Assembly: GCA_031216915.1 (NCBI GenBank)
Contig: CM062297.1
Location: forward strand, 367,115,704 to 367,179,703
From: Pictodentalium vernedei
Lineage: Eukaryota; Mollusca; Scaphopoda; Dentaliida; Dentaliidae
Reading direction: 5' to 3'
Length of the DNA stretch: 64,000 bases
Part shown: positions 1 through 10,689 of the stretch, one piece after another
Position numbering within the stretch: the stretch's first letter is position 1
Layout: each line of letters opens with the position of its first letter
Made by a program: the position numbers and the translations under genes
Notes under the pieces: model-generated
The model's input: the letters and a program-made list of their open reading frames with translations, nothing else
Told to the model about the DNA's origin: nothing
The model's database searches: none

Positions 1-786
1 CTTGAGGATCATATGCCTTTCTGCCAGAGTGCGCTTGGGGATCGGCTCGAGTACGATCTGACATTCAGTGATTACAGTCGAGTGGTCCTGGCCACAGGCG
101 ATGCCACTGCCAGTTACACCATTGATAATATCAGTCTGGAATATGAAATGGTCACCCAATCTGAACTTGCTCGCATGGTCCGCAACCAGTATGCTGGTCA
201 TCTCGCCATCCTATACGATCGCGTTCTGCGCCTCCGCAAAATGACCAAAGACAAGAGCGACTCTGTGTAACATCAACCTCAACGTTGCCGCAAAGAGCAC
301 GCAAGGGATCCTGCTGCTGTTCGAGGACCTTACTACGGCTGGTGTAGCTTTCGGTAGGAAACCCTAGGTATTTTATAACCACAAGATCACCAAGGTTGAG
401 GTTACCATCGAAGCAGTGCCCAACCAGTTGTACTCCCAGGGAACGCGTGCCTACCAGAAATGGAACGAAGCCACTCGTCACTTTGGAGTTTGCTCCAGCA
501 GCAGAAGAGATCGTGAGGTGGCCCTGGTCGCAAAGGAGCTACCTCTGGCTGATGTCACATTGGGAGAGTTCTTGACCACAAGTATGCACTATGGCTTGAC
601 CTGCGGACCACGGATGTTGGCGGACTACACGCAACGGACGGCGTATAGAAAACGCCAGTGAAGGTATCACTATCCTGATCACAAAGACAGCAGAGGCGAG
701 TGGTGTATTGAGTGTATATCTGGACGTTCTCACAGATGCACAGCTTAACATTGAATATGGCCGGTTCACCGGTATAGTCTGTTAAT
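1..786 (+). pseudogene. Major capsid protein remnant of the Polinton-like element
   Basis: The left edge reads a beta-rich segment ending in YTIDNISLEYEMV, then pieces containing KVTIEA-type strands with the motif NQLYSQGTRAYQKWNEA, and finally a C-terminal block with DAQLNIEYGRFTG. These blocks, in this order, match the C-terminal half of double-jelly-roll capsid proteins of Polinton-like viruses. The role in such viruses is the icosahedral shell. The N-terminal half lies outside the window. The gene is a broken fossil. Family recognition is from memory of conserved blocks, not from a search. Confidence 0.6.
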
Positions 787-799
787 GATCTTTTCCTAA

Positions 800-1383
800 C
801 GGAGCCATATTCCGCCATTATTCGCGGTCAAACAGGCTGTGGCAAGACAGTTTTCGCTCTGGACCTGCTGGAGGGCCCTTACCGGGACGTGTTTTGGAAC
901 ATTGTGGAGCTCTCTCCCACGGTCAAATACAAGAAAACATACCACGACCGTGCATGGATTTGGGATGACCCCGATGCGCACATAGTAAATCCTGGTGAAC
1001 GCCCCCACCAGGATTTATGGGCCTTCTATCAGACGTTCCGGGGTGAGGAGGGGGGGGGGGACCTTGTACATCGATTGCTCTGCTATAACACAAAAGAAAG
1101 ATATGCTTTCTGAGCTAGCCTTCTCGGGTCGTCAAGCGCAGCAGGGCGTTTGGGTTTTGACTCAGAAGTATAACTCTGTCTTAAAGGATCTCCGCGAGCA
1201 GACCCGGTGGGCTTGTCTGTTCCATTGTAAGGACAGAGACAGCTTCGAGGACTGTCTACGAGAGAATGATGTGATTGGAAGCCGTGATGAACATGTAGCA
1301 ATTCGCCAGGCATTGGCGGAAAGCAAGCATGCCCTGCTAGTGTTAAAAACAGACCAACCAACCACTTATAAAGTCTTGTTATA
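800..1383 (+). pseudogene. FtsK/HerA-type packaging ATPase remnant of the Polinton-like element
   Basis: A Walker A motif RGQTGCGKT lies near 820-850, followed by FALDLLEGPYRDVFWN, and a Walker B-like TLYIDC near 1,065-1,080. Then comes a conserved tail with GRQAQQGVWVLTQKY and DLREQTRWACLFHCKDR. This is the arrangement of the A32-like genome-packaging ATPases of Polintons, virophages and Polinton-like viruses, which drive DNA into the capsid. It directly follows the capsid remnant on the same strand, a common pairing. Fossil and broken. Confidence 0.75.
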
Positions 1384-1524
1384 ACGCCTGTTATGTGGGA
1401 AGCAGCCATTCTAGTGACCCAATCACTACATTTATTCGTGCTGGAGTCGACGGCATACTCGTATATTAGACGCAAATGGCGTATCGCCATAACAAATCAG
1501 AGGATAACGTATATACAGATCATC

Positions 1525-2060
1525 ATGAGTTGTGACGATATCATTGACCAACTACTGGAAGAAGAGCAAGGTGCCATGCCGCAGGGAAGCAATACAGAAG
1601 GCAAGACGGCAGTGGATCCTGCTGTTCCTTTTCCGAAGGAAGATCAGATCGATGGGGCCGAACGCGAATGACTAGATGCCGTAGCTTCCGGTGGGCAGAC
1701 CAAGCAGTTTCTTGGGATAAACATCACACTTGACCAGGTCGACGCCATGACCGATAAGGAAACCGATAAACTCAATGCCCGATATGAGGCACGGCTCGCC
1801 GCAGCAATGACGAAAACTCCGGGGAGCGCCGCCCTACAACTCTACACATGGGAGATCAGCATGTTTCTTCCCATACCCCCAAAACAAAACAAAAGTTGGT
1901 TGCTGATCTTGAAGCAGATCCATCTGTTGGGCACGCGCTGAACAGTACTACGTGCGAGCTATATCATCGCTATGGCATGTACTTAGAATCGCTATCCACG
2001 ATGCTAACCACTGCTAAACATTTCCGATTTAGACACACCTGCCCTTTTACAAATCAAGAC
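1525..2060 (+). pseudogene. Conserved unknown protein of the Polinton-like element, remnant
   Basis: An acidic N-terminal stretch (MSCDDIIDQLLEEEQG) is followed by a well-conserved-looking block with KQFLGINITLDQVDAM, then TKTPGSAALQLYTWEISMF. A further block with TTCELYHRYGMYL lies at about 1,950-1,990. I recognise this type of block as recurrent next to ATPase genes of animal-integrated Polinton-like elements, but I know of no function. It is predicted to be mainly helical. Broken fossil. Confidence 0.45.
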
Positions 2061-2707
2061 GATGTCATCAATGACAGAGCCAAACCTGCCAATTGTTACT
2101 CTTGTTCCAGCGGAACAGCAACAAGTGGAGAAAGTGACAGCTGCGCTAACCACTGAGTCGTCGGTTGTTCCTGTTATTCCAGTTCCGAAGGAACAGCGAC
2201 AGAAAGACCCTAAAAAGTGGACGCCGGACGGGTAGGAGTTGCCACCTGGAATGCAAAACAACAAAAAGTCTTGAACCGGTTGCAAGAAGAGAAGGCCAAT
2301 CTCCAGAGAATGGTCGTAAACAACGCAGTAGCAACCCAAGCGGCTGGTGGACCCGTTCCGAAGGATGTTCCAACAGAACAGGAACAACATGGGCAGCAGC
2401 AAGGGGTATCATCACGAACGCAGTTCATTAGATAACTAGTTCCCATGGAGTGCTGGGCGGTTGGGTTGGCTACCTTGGCATTATGGTCCAGTTCCGAAAG
2501 AACAACAGGAACAACAATTAGTCGGCAGCCAATCTAATGACACCGCCTAATGCTGCTCTTGTTGATTCGGTCAACCGCAGCACGGTACCCCCGAACAAGC
2601 CTTTATGTATATATACAATGTCTTCAGCCGATGGAAAGGTGCTGGTCAATGCTACCTAACACAGCGCCGTGGTCTTAGCCTTCGCAATAACGTGTGTCCG
2701 CTTAGGT
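2061..2707 (+). pseudogene. Low-complexity, basic coiled-coil remnant of the Polinton-like element
   Basis: Within this stretch a Lys/Gln-rich segment (WNAKQQKVLNRLQEEKANLQ) near 2,240-2,310 has coiled-coil heptads and a basic character, as in small DNA-binding or core proteins of such elements. The short string 'gttccgaaggaac' and close variants recur through 2,100-2,500 and again near 4,860 and 3,590, giving the region an internal repeat character. No function is assignable. Confidence 0.3.
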
Positions 2708-3006
2708 TATTTATTTGGTGTTTAAGGTCACATACTTATGCACAATGGCTAATCGTGACCGTGACAGTTTTACGGGTGGAGGAAGCCGGAGAACCCGGAG
2801 AGAACCACCGAGCAACGACGAGCAGCTGTCAGCTCTCTAACATCGTGACACTGAACTCTGCACCGCGGCACAGGCAGGGTTAGATTGGTTGAAGACATGC
2901 GCACCATCGACGTGCAGTACGTCTTTGTACACAGCGTCATCGTGCCCCCGTGTAGGCAATCGGGGTGAAGTACCTTACTCAAGGACACAACGCGGGAGCG
3001 CGAATC
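2708..3006 (-). mobile_element. tRNA-derived-family SINE copy, 5' truncated, inserted into the Polinton-like fossil
   Basis: The body matches the better-preserved SINE at 36,796-37,174 in the same orientation, including 'gtttaaggtcacatactta' near the tail end and 'gaagacatgcgcaccatcgac' further in. The 3' tail (left end here) is a TTATTTATT run. Both sides carry the 12-bp direct repeat GTCCGCTTAGGT (2,696-2,707 and 3,007-3,018), a target-site duplication, so insertion was by target-primed retrotransposition. The tRNA-like head seen in the full copies is missing. The insertion shows that the virus-like element was already in the genome when SINEs were active. Confidence 0.85.
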
Positions 3007-3290
3007 GTCCGCTTAGGTAAGATGGCAATAAAGGGAGCCACCCCTAAACTTGACTTCACCAGCTATGACGCCGGGATGATAGTCCTTGACGTGGGGCTGG
3101 CGACGGCAACCAAGGAAATACTAATTAAACAAGGAATCATTCCAGCAGATATTATGAGCCCCGATAGTAATGCTAGTTGGGGCGCCCTTGTTAACGTTGT
3201 GGCCTTCTCTGGAAGCTACTACCTCTTCTCCAAGTTTCGGGATTACGATGTTGGTGTGGAACGCGTGAGTCATGACAAACCGTAAAAAAG
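3007..3290 (+). pseudogene. Small hydrophobic-protein remnant of the Polinton-like element
   Basis: Immediately right of the SINE target duplication an open stretch reads MAIKGATPKLDFTSYDAGMI, continues through VLDVGLATATKEILIKQGI, and then a hydrophobic segment with ALVNVVAFSGSYYLFSKFRD. One or two membrane-spanning segments are plausible. Similar small membrane proteins are common in Polinton-like elements (virion or penton-associated), but this one is not identified. Broken fossil. Confidence 0.35.
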
Positions 3291-3640
3291 GTTCAGGCCG
3301 CCGAAGCGGCATGGTCCCATAAGCGAAAAGAGCGCCTCGACCGGATCAAAGAAGAACTACGTCGCTAAGGCCATACCTTGCGCACATTCCAGGATGTCGA
3401 TGCTGCGATTCGCGAGTATGCCCAGGTAAATGGGAACAGTTTAAACAGTCTCGGCCCAGAACCGCAAATACACGCCATCAGCCGGGCAGGCGCTACAAAC
3501 TCATCCAGTGATTCGCTACGCGTGTAAAAAAAGTTGGTTTTTTTTTGGGGGGGGGGGAGGGGGAGGGGGTGACGGAAGTTGGTCTGTTCCTTCGGAACGG
3601 AAGGCCGCCTAGCTATGCTGTAAAGTAATCCTAAAAGCCC
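3291..3640. other. No gene recognised; homopolymer-rich junction between the two gene blocks
   Basis: This is the convergence point of the rightward and leftward gene blocks of the fossil element. It contains a run of T followed by a long run of G (about 3,537-3,565) and otherwise only short decayed reading frames. Nothing can be named. Confidence 0.5.
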
Positions 3641-4330
3641 ATGAGAGTTACACAGCAACTACGGATCGGCTGGTGCTGTGGGCTCTGGTCTCAGCCGTTC
3701 CCGTTGTTCCCATTGTATCTGTCTCTGCCTGGCGAGTGCTTGGCTATCAGCTGCAGCATCTCGTTTTTTTTTTTTTTGGCCCTGTGGGCTCTCTCAGCGA
3801 GATGCCCTGCGGATTTCAAGCAGGAGTTGGTTGAATTTCTCTTCCGTACACGACTGAATTCCTCCTCGGATATCAATCCATCGGCAACAGCCTTTGAATA
3901 CAGACCTGTAATGCTCGAAAACTTGGCCTCTGCTAAGGTGGCGATGGTGTTGTGCTTTTTTGCCTTCTCTGTGAGCCTTCAGATCACAAACTTTCCGAAA
4001 ACACCTTCCAATCCACAGGCCTCTGCTGCAGCCTTCAGTATTATAATCACAGGAATTGCGGTTCCATCTGCGACATTGACCCCTCGCTAGTATTTCTTGC
4101 CGAGAGAACGCCTGCGGTCTTGTTCGGTCATGAGACGGGTTTTTACATCACCTATCTCCTGGATGCGGAAAGTATTCGCGTCGCTAGAACTGAGTTCTGG
4201 ATAAAAGCCCATTCCTATTGGCATTATAGACCATGTTCTAATACCTTTAAATCGTGGTCCGTCAGTATCTGCCTGGTAAACCACGGGCGATTGAGCTTAG
4301 CTGGGGTAGATATAGGGTATTGAATGTCGG
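3641..4330 (-). pseudogene. Conserved unknown protein(s) of the Polinton-like element, leftward, remnant
   Basis: On the - strand there are blocks reading DGLISEEEFSRVRKRN-like residues near 3,830-3,880, and FYPELSSSDANTFRIQEIGD with MTEQDRRRSLGKKY near 4,100-4,220. The EEEF-containing block recalls a small helical/membrane protein family that recurs in animal-integrated Polinton-like elements. Function unknown. Decayed; the + strand open frame across 3,641-4,090 is a shadow. Confidence 0.35.
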
Positions 4331-4932
4331 TTAAAAACCTAGCATCTGTGACCTTGTACTCGACACAACTTAACGAGAGCAACACATCTTTGCCACGGAT
4401 AATGATAACAAGTTCTTTGCCATTATGCCGCCTACCCCGTTTTAGGTCAAACCCATGGAGCACTGGTATGAAGTCGTTGGATGGTATACCCAGGACTAAT
4501 TGTGGTAGTACTCTTGCCAGGCGTAAGACGATTGAACTCCCAAAAGAGCTTCATCATCGCAGCTCCTTTTATCCCACCCAACACACACCTGGCATTTCCT
4601 TCGTGAACATCAATATCACCTTCCGGGGTATAAGAAGCCAACACACGGCCACTGTTCTGGAGTTTATGGAGCATGTGGCCGCGGTCCAGTTGCATGTGAA
4701 GTTGGATGACCCTGAAGACAAGTTCCCACTCACCGCGAACAGGGTGCCTATTCAGAGACCACTGATTGAAGTCATTCTGGATAAGTTCGTAGCTCTTCCA
4801 CGGGGCTGAGCCTTCCAGGTTCAAACCACGCAGCTCGATAAATATAGCTTGTTGCGGTTGTTCCAGTTCCAAAGGAACAACAACGGAAAGGTCTTTTCTC
4901 TTGTATAGTCCCCTTGGAGTGCTGAAATACAT
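4331..4932 (-). pseudogene. Unknown leftward gene remnant of the Polinton-like element
   Basis: A - strand frame reads through PRGLYKRKDLSVVVPLELEQ near 4,920 and FIELRGLNLEGSAPWKSYEL, then EWELVFRVIQLHM further left. A block reading DIQYPISTPAKLNRPWFTRQ lies just left of it. The composition is that of a real protein, with beta-rich character as in minor virion proteins. I do not recognise the family. Confidence 0.3.
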
Positions 4933-5290
4933 ATAATTTGTCCGTCATCCCTGGTTCTCCAAAGCCCTGCGCGTCCCCAAGGTCAGCCAGCTGAAGGGTC
5001 GTGCAAGGCAATACATCCTTTGCTCCTGGTCCTCCGCTATTCACCATGTCTTTACACTTCTTGCAGCTGTTGTCCCGTATGAACAGGTATATTTCGAATA
5101 TGTAATGTTACGGATAGGTTTTACAATTCAATAGGGCCACCCCTGCTATCTAAAACGTGGACTGTAACATTGCCTTTTGTATTGCAAATGAGAGAAAGCT
5201 ACTGTTCTGCTACTGGCACATTTTTGATTTGCTACAGATACTGTTGGCCTCAATGAGCAGAAGCTCCCATCCAATGTGGGTGTTCGCTAT
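4933..5290 (-). other. Spacer with a short Cys-containing leftward remnant
   Basis: A short - strand frame begins MVNSGGPGAKDVLPCTT at about 5,045, preceded by a CKKC pair, so a small zinc-binding-type protein may once have lain here. The rest (5,050-5,290) is AT-rich spacer with no recognisable gene. Confidence 0.25.
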
Positions 5291-6830
5291 CTCTACCAGG
5301 CATACGAGCTGGAGAAGGTCGCCGTCACGCAGCTGACCCTGTGTGGTTCCTCTTAGTGTACCGGCTTGGACGCTCGGTCGCCAAGCCCGGGTGTCCTTTG
5401 ACCTGGTCCTGGCGCTTGTGGGCGACAAGCTTCCTCGCTATGTTTTTGCGAAGCTGCTGCTTTGTGGGCTGTCTGACCTCATTACCCTCATCTGGTGGAC
5501 AGGTCACTCGTTCGAGCTGCTGCATATACTCCACGCGGGAAACGGCGAGGTTGACAAGGTTGGACCATTGTAGGAAGTAGTCTATGATCCAAACCTTCTG
5601 TGGGTCGTGGATAGTGAGACCCTGGCTTGAGTGGACTGTGAGGGCATACCCGAGGCGCCAATTATCGGTCTTGATAACCTGTTCAGCGGCCTCGATGCTG
5701 ACTTCAACTATGTCATTGAGGACGAGCTCTTCTTCGCGGTCTGTGCCCGGGATGGGAACCATAATGTTCTGTTTTCGGCTGTCCTTGGGTGGTATAAGAG
5801 CGGAACCGAGTGTCTGGAAAGTACTCCATGTGTCTTTGGAGCAACAGCTCTTGTGCCCGGTCGCGGACCTTCTGCCGACTAGTGAGGATCAGGTCACCTG
5901 GCCTCCATTGCTCCATGAAGCGATCCAATCCCAGACAGTTGGGGAGAGCCTTCCGCATCTCCTGACACTGGGCCTTGTCAGCCTGGAGGCGGATGTGCCC
6001 GGTGGTCTGCCTTGACCTCTTCGTAATAATCCACTGCTTGCCGAAACCAGTGGTGGGGCATCTCACCTGTGATTGGTTGTGGCTGGCCTTGATCCCCAAG
6101 GCAGATAACCAGTCCAAGAACATTTCTATGATAGGTTGGAGCACAGTGCAGACGTCATCCCAGATGACGACGCGGGGGATGAACTTTTGGCGCATAAGAT
6201 CTGGTGTCCATTCTTTTTGTCCACTCCACCGGAAGAAGCTATGGTAGATCTGTGCCATGACTGCCTTACCTCGGATCTCTTTGGCAAGGCGGCGAGTTGG
6301 GGTAAAGACAAGTGGGTCTCCCACCCTGAAGACCTCGATCGCTCTCATTGTCTTGCCGCTACCACCTCCTCCGTTGCAGTAACTCAGTCGGTGGTGGGTC
6401 AGTGGGTCATTATACCTCGGAGTAGTGCTGGGAGGGAGGTTTTTCGTGGCGCTACAATACTCTGGCTTGGAGTGGTTGTCGGCGTGTTCCTGTGGCATGT
6501 ATAGTGGGTTCCTCATGATAGTGGCAGCGCCTTGTGCAATAGCCCTCAGGGTGGACTTCGGGTGGTACATAGGCTTGGACACCGTTGAGTTTGTAGAGTA
6601 TTGTTTTCTTGACATATTTGCTGTCTGTCGCCACCCGAACCGCCTCTTCTTTGTCGAAACGATGTAACATACCGAGAAGGCTAATATGGGTGTATGCTAA
6701 CAAAGACGCCCCTAGATGGGCATACTGGGGCTGGCTGTCATCATAGTAAGTTAGCATATGGCCTAGGGGACACCGTTCTGGGGCTCCGACAAGAGTGCCA
6801 CTTTGGCGAGTATCTCTCACAAGACAATGC
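5290..6830 (-). pseudogene. Superfamily-1-type helicase remnant of the Polinton-like element
   Basis: Leftward helicase. N-terminal blocks (FDKEEAVRVATDSKYVKKT near 6,600) precede Walker A SYCNGGGGSGKTMRAIEVFR at about 6,330-6,380, then a DEAD-type VVIWDDV near 6,140. C-terminal motifs are YALTVHSSQGLTI near 5,610-5,650 and LVNLAVSRVEYMQQLERV near 5,515-5,560. The order is that of SF1 (Pif1/RecD/UvrD-like) helicases, and the last two blocks are the UvrD-C-type signature shared by helicases of animal Polinton-like elements. The role is presumably replication of the element. Broken fossil; the + strand frames across 5,341-6,015 are shadows. Confidence 0.75.
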
Positions 6831-6954
6831 AGATCACCATCATCCGTAACCCGTCGGCGGGTCAGTCATTTACCATCGGCTTTTGTGCCTCTGAGTGAAC
6901 TTCCCTATGATGCTGCAACCCTGATCTCTATCATTTGGTCAGAGGTTGTTCTCC

Positions 6955-7200
6955 AGAAATATTATTGTATTATCAGTACTGGTACGAATACAGTAGAAGA
7001 CTTCCAGGAACCAGTGGAGCCTGCTGGCAACTCTATGAGTTGATTTCATATATGCTTCGTGTTCTATACATCTCAACCTTCATTTTGATGTATAATTTGT
7101 ATACATTTAATTTGAATTTAACGAATATCAGACATGGGAATTTCAAAATAAATCTAATTCTGTTACTTATATAGCACCTTAAAGCATCAGGTGGTCCCAG
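6955..7200 (+). repeat. Diverged dispersed repeat, copy 1
   Basis: The stretch from '...ttatcagtactggtacgaatac' with 'agacttccaggaacca' to 'tcattttgatgtataatttgtatac' and 'acttatatagcaccttaaag' recurs in the same order at 24,836-25,290. The copies are diverged and differ in spacing. They flank the LTR element on both sides but are too far from its edges and too diverged to be its target duplication. Family unknown. Confidence 0.5.
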
Positions 7201-7243
7201 ATTCACTCTCAGGGTATTGAATTTTCAACATTTTCTCGGGTAG

Positions 7244-8209
7244 TGTAACGAAATGCCCTCCACGGAGCGCGTCGGGTTAACCTCCATGGAGCGCGTCGGA
7301 CTCATATTATTGCACTTGGGAGTCTCGGTTCCCAAAGTGTTAATCAGAGTGGCCAAGTCCTACTTGGAAATAATTCTCTGTTGAATAAACTTTAATAAGT
7401 ATAAACGCTGTTTTCAGGCACAAGTTATGTAATTTTATTCATATTCCTAGTATATTTGCATTGCATAACATCAGTGCAACTGCCCTAAAAGTACTCTGCA
7501 CACTTGCTACAGAAGTGGAGCACGAGACACGAAATCAGACAATAGTCTGACCTATAGTAACCTTACTAAGGTGTTTTCGACAGAATTTGATATTATGATT
7601 GGCATATTAGCTAGTATAAGCCTAACCTATGATAACCCCATCAGAATGCTTTTGACAGATTTTAGCATTGTATTTGACCCGGCCTAACCTTAACACACCC
7701 AGTATCACTTTCAGCTTTGGGAATTGTGCAAGATAGCATGTTCGATGGGCGTTACTAACGGTGTTGAAATTGTACACCTACTAAATGCCAGTGTCCTTTT
7801 AAATGCGAGAATGCATACTATTAGCACAGGATACCCACAGGATGCCCTACTATCCCGGAATGGAAGTAAGGGGTTAAGAAATACCTCTCCGTCATCTTGG
7901 GGTATAAGTGGTGTTCTGATATATTTTATAAATTTACCAGAGAGAATATTTCTTGACAGTTTAACTTGTAGGAATTTTATTTAGGGATTTGAGAATAAAA
8001 CATAGAAAACTGTAAGTAACTTTTATGTGTTTTGAATTCACCCTTTCGCTGCGGCTGCAGTATCAAGAATTGTTGCAGACTCCACAGAAACTGGTTGCCT
8101 CCTAGACTGAACATTTGAATTGTCCTGTGGCCGCTTGCCACGATTGAAGTCCTAACCCAAATCCACTAGACGATCATTTTTCCGGGGTACTTAACCCTGC
8201 TATGCCACA
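7244..8209 (+). repeat. 5' LTR of the large Gypsy-type element
   Basis: 966-bp direct repeat of the sequence at 22,671-23,867, starting TGTAACGAAATGCCC and ending TATGCCACA. An 'aataaa' signal lies near 7,993-7,998. The two LTRs differ in length and show about 20 scattered base differences, consistent with a young insertion. Confidence 0.95.
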
Positions 8210-8839
8210 GGCCAGTTTATTTGGTGCCGTTCGTCAGGATGTGGACTCTGACTTCTAACTCTCTTGAAACGATCGGGTGAACATTCTCGAAACATCTATT
8301 AACCCTAACGGACCCAGTGAAGCTGAAACTGACTGAAAACATTGCTGCTGGGGAGCTCAGTGAACTTGTGAGAACTTTTTTGATGTTATTTATAAGGGAC
8401 AGACATCCCTTAATTTTACTGGTAAATTGAACGCCTGGCAGCTGAAATTTCGAAGGCAGCAGATGCAGAAAGCGCCCTCTGAATCTAAAAGCTGGTACAA
8501 CTCCATGGTAGAACTGGTTGCATGTCCAACGTGCCATTATTTACACTCACGCCGACCGCCAATTGCTATCACATCCAAACTACGCTCGACTGGTTGCACC
8601 GAGCGTTGCTCATCAGATATATTGAACTTTTGACCGAACACCAGAGAAAAACGGAAACTCAAACAGTTGTGAAAAATCTCGAGGAATTCTAGGAAATTCT
8701 GAAAAGACAACCGCGTGTGTTTCAACAGTTGTAGTGCTAGCAAGGTAGGTGCAATTTTCTTCACTTTACGTTCATTAACAGCAGAAAAATTAAATTGTAA
8801 ATTATTTTATAGTAATAGAATTCATTGAATCAATTAAAA
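8210..8839 (+). promoter_or_regulatory. Untranslated leader of the LTR element: possible primer-binding site and splice donor
   Basis: Between the 5' LTR and the gag start there is no long frame. A candidate primer-binding site, TGGTGCCGTTCGTCAGG, starts at 8,222, about 12 bases past the LTR; the matching tRNA is not identified and the spacing is wider than usual. CAAG|GTAGGT at 8,741-8,750 is a good splice donor just ahead of the gag start and would serve spliced env-type messages, which errantivirus-like elements are known to make. Confidence 0.45.
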
Positions 8840-10290
8840 ATGACCACGCCGTTGACAGACAGAGAGCAATGGTTAATCAATGAAATTACTCAAGTGAAAC
8901 AGGAAAGGGAAGGTCTTGTGGGTCAGTATGAGCTGCAAATTGCTGAAATGAGCACTCAAGCTCAGAGCTTGTCGCAGCAGCATGCTGCCTCACAACAAAC
9001 CCTTCAACAAACGCAGACAGCCCTCGCCCAAGTTAAAGCAGAACTGGTACAGCAGAAAGCTGATTTAGAATTACAGCTGGCTAATGAGAAAGGTACTGCA
9101 CAAGCGAAACTGCGGAGAGTAAAAAGTCAATTGGCAGACGCTGAAAAACGAGCCAACGACCCCACGTCTTCCGCCATAATCGACCTGCATGAAACTGTGT
9201 GCCAAAGTGAAAAGAGTAATGCAAAGACTGCTAACGCCACTCAGGCTCAGTCCATTCATTCCCATATTAAAAAATTTGACGGGAACCCCTTGAATTTTCG
9301 GGGTTGGATAAAATCTCTTGACCTTTTCTGTGAGACAAATGACGTAGAAGAGAAGCGACGACCTAAAATCGCCGCTCAAACCAGTGACTTTGTAGTTGCT
9401 GATTTTATTTTAAGAACAATGAAGAAAAATCCTGAAATGCCTTGGTCCGAATTGTATGGCAAACTGAAAAGTCACTTTTGCGCCACTATGGATAACTCCA
9501 TGGCTACCAATCAGTTGCGCCATATGCGACAAGGGAAAAATCAAACTCTTGTCTCATATGCAGAGCAACTGCTTGATCTTGCAAAAGATGCCTTTGATCA
9601 GGAAATTGATAACCCCACCATCCAGAAAAACCTCTCAGATTACTTTTGTGACGGGTTGTACGACAACGATGTTTGGATGAAACTAATCCGTCGCATGCCC
9701 AAAACGCTAGAAAACGCTGTTAGTCAAGCATTATTTGAAAATGCCGCGAAAATCAAACTTTGCGCCCGTTCTGAAGCCGCCAAAGGAAAAGCGCCCTTTG
9801 GGAAGGCATTTGACCGACAATATGAAGAATATGAGCGCTATCGCGACCCTGTATTTCGTGATCCTGTGGACAAACAGGAAGAACACGTACATCTCCCTTT
9901 GGAGATGAGAGACGAGACTTCCATGGTCATAGGTGTGGCGTGTCGATGCCATAAGGTTAATATCTTAACGAAAAACTATAGTGGAGGTTAGGCGCGACCT
10001 CCATATCAGAATCAGAACAAAAATCAGTACAATAGTCAATACCGAAATAGGGGAGGACAAAATTACAACAGATATCAGAAACTGACACGATTTTCACGAC
10101 CGGTTTGCAATCGTTGTAACCGCGTTGGTCACGTGAAATGTGATTGCTGCGTTAACTTGACCAAGCAACTGAGAACACTTCATATTCAGCCAGCAGGTGA
10201 AGGGTCACCGGGGCGACCTTTTGCTGCTTTTGCTGTGGGAAGCCAAACCACTTCGCTCGCGATTGCCGAGTCAATTTAAACCAAGGGAAC
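8840..10290 (+). pseudogene. gag: gag of the large LTR element
   Basis: The start is taken at ATG 8,840 (MTTPLTDREQWLINEITQ). Residues about 10-110 form a Gln/Ala/Lys-rich coiled coil (QQTLQQTQTALAQVKAELVQ). A Retrotrans_gag-like capsid region follows from about 9,250, with KKFDGNPLNFRGWIKSLDLF, WSELYGKLKSHFC and LRHMRQGKNQTLVSYAEQL. CCHC zinc knuckles appear at 10,106-10,147 (CNRCNRVGHVKCDC) and 10,225-10,266 (CFCCGKPNHFARDC), with a third at 10,542-10,583. Gag forms the particle and binds RNA. The N-terminal coiled coil replaces the usual short leader domain of Gypsy gag. Part of a broken fossil. Confidence 0.85.
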
Positions 10291-10529
10291 TCTGCCCATA
10301 TGGGGCAATGAGCAGAGTTAATGAGAAGTCACATGCTCCCAACAGAAGTGAAAATGGAAATCACCAGGGAGACGTGAAAATTAATGTACAAAATGAATGT
10401 ATGAATAATTGTAAAAATAAAAATGTAAATAAGACAGGTGGAAATACGGGTAATAAAACATGTAATATAAAGCCAAGTACTCAGTCTCAAACAAGGAGAA
10501 CCAAAAATGATTCTCCTCCAGTGAAAAGT

Positions 10530-10590
10530 AAAGTCATTCAATGCACAAGGTGTGGTCAGACCACACATAACAGGAAAAATTGTACAGTAA
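10530..10590 (+). other. Third CCHC zinc knuckle, ahead of the macro domain
   Basis: CTRCGQTTHNRKNC at 10,542-10,583 fits C-x2-C-x4-H-x4-C. It is separated from the other two knuckles by about 270 bases coding for an Asn/Lys-rich, low-complexity linker. It sits directly before the macro domain, so this piece of polyprotein couples RNA binding with an ADP-ribose-binding module. Confidence 0.8.
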
Positions 10591-10689
10591 AATTCACAAC
10601 CATTCCTCTGACTGGTAGGCCTAAGAAACTCAAGGCCAATTCACAAAATGGCTGCCCTGCAAAGGACAGTCAGCATGCAAAATGTACTT

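Larger units (their letters stand above)
1..6900. mobile_element. Fossil Polinton-like-virus type element, broken, left end outside window
   Basis: This is a degraded DNA-virus-like integrated element. Pieces of a double-jelly-roll type major capsid protein and a packaging ATPase read on the + strand, and a helicase and other conserved pieces read on the - strand from the right, so the two gene blocks converge. This gene set (capsid, FtsK/HerA-type ATPase, SF1-type helicase) is typical of Polinton-like viruses and relatives integrated in animal genomes. No polymerase B or integrase was seen, which argues against a classical Polinton, although the left end is cut off. It is clearly broken, with well over ten interruptions, and a SINE sits inside it, so it is old. 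Terminal inverted repeats could not be identified. Naming the exact viral lineage is uncertain. Confidence 0.7.

Noticed and set aside
3641-6015. Long + strand frames over 3,641-4,090 and 5,584-6,015
   Set aside because: They are shadows opposite leftward genes of the Polinton-like fossil, with no domain of their own.
8222-8238. A firm primer-binding-site and tRNA assignment
   Set aside because: The candidate is 12 bases from the LTR and I cannot match it to a specific tRNA 3' end without a search, so it is only mentioned as possible.
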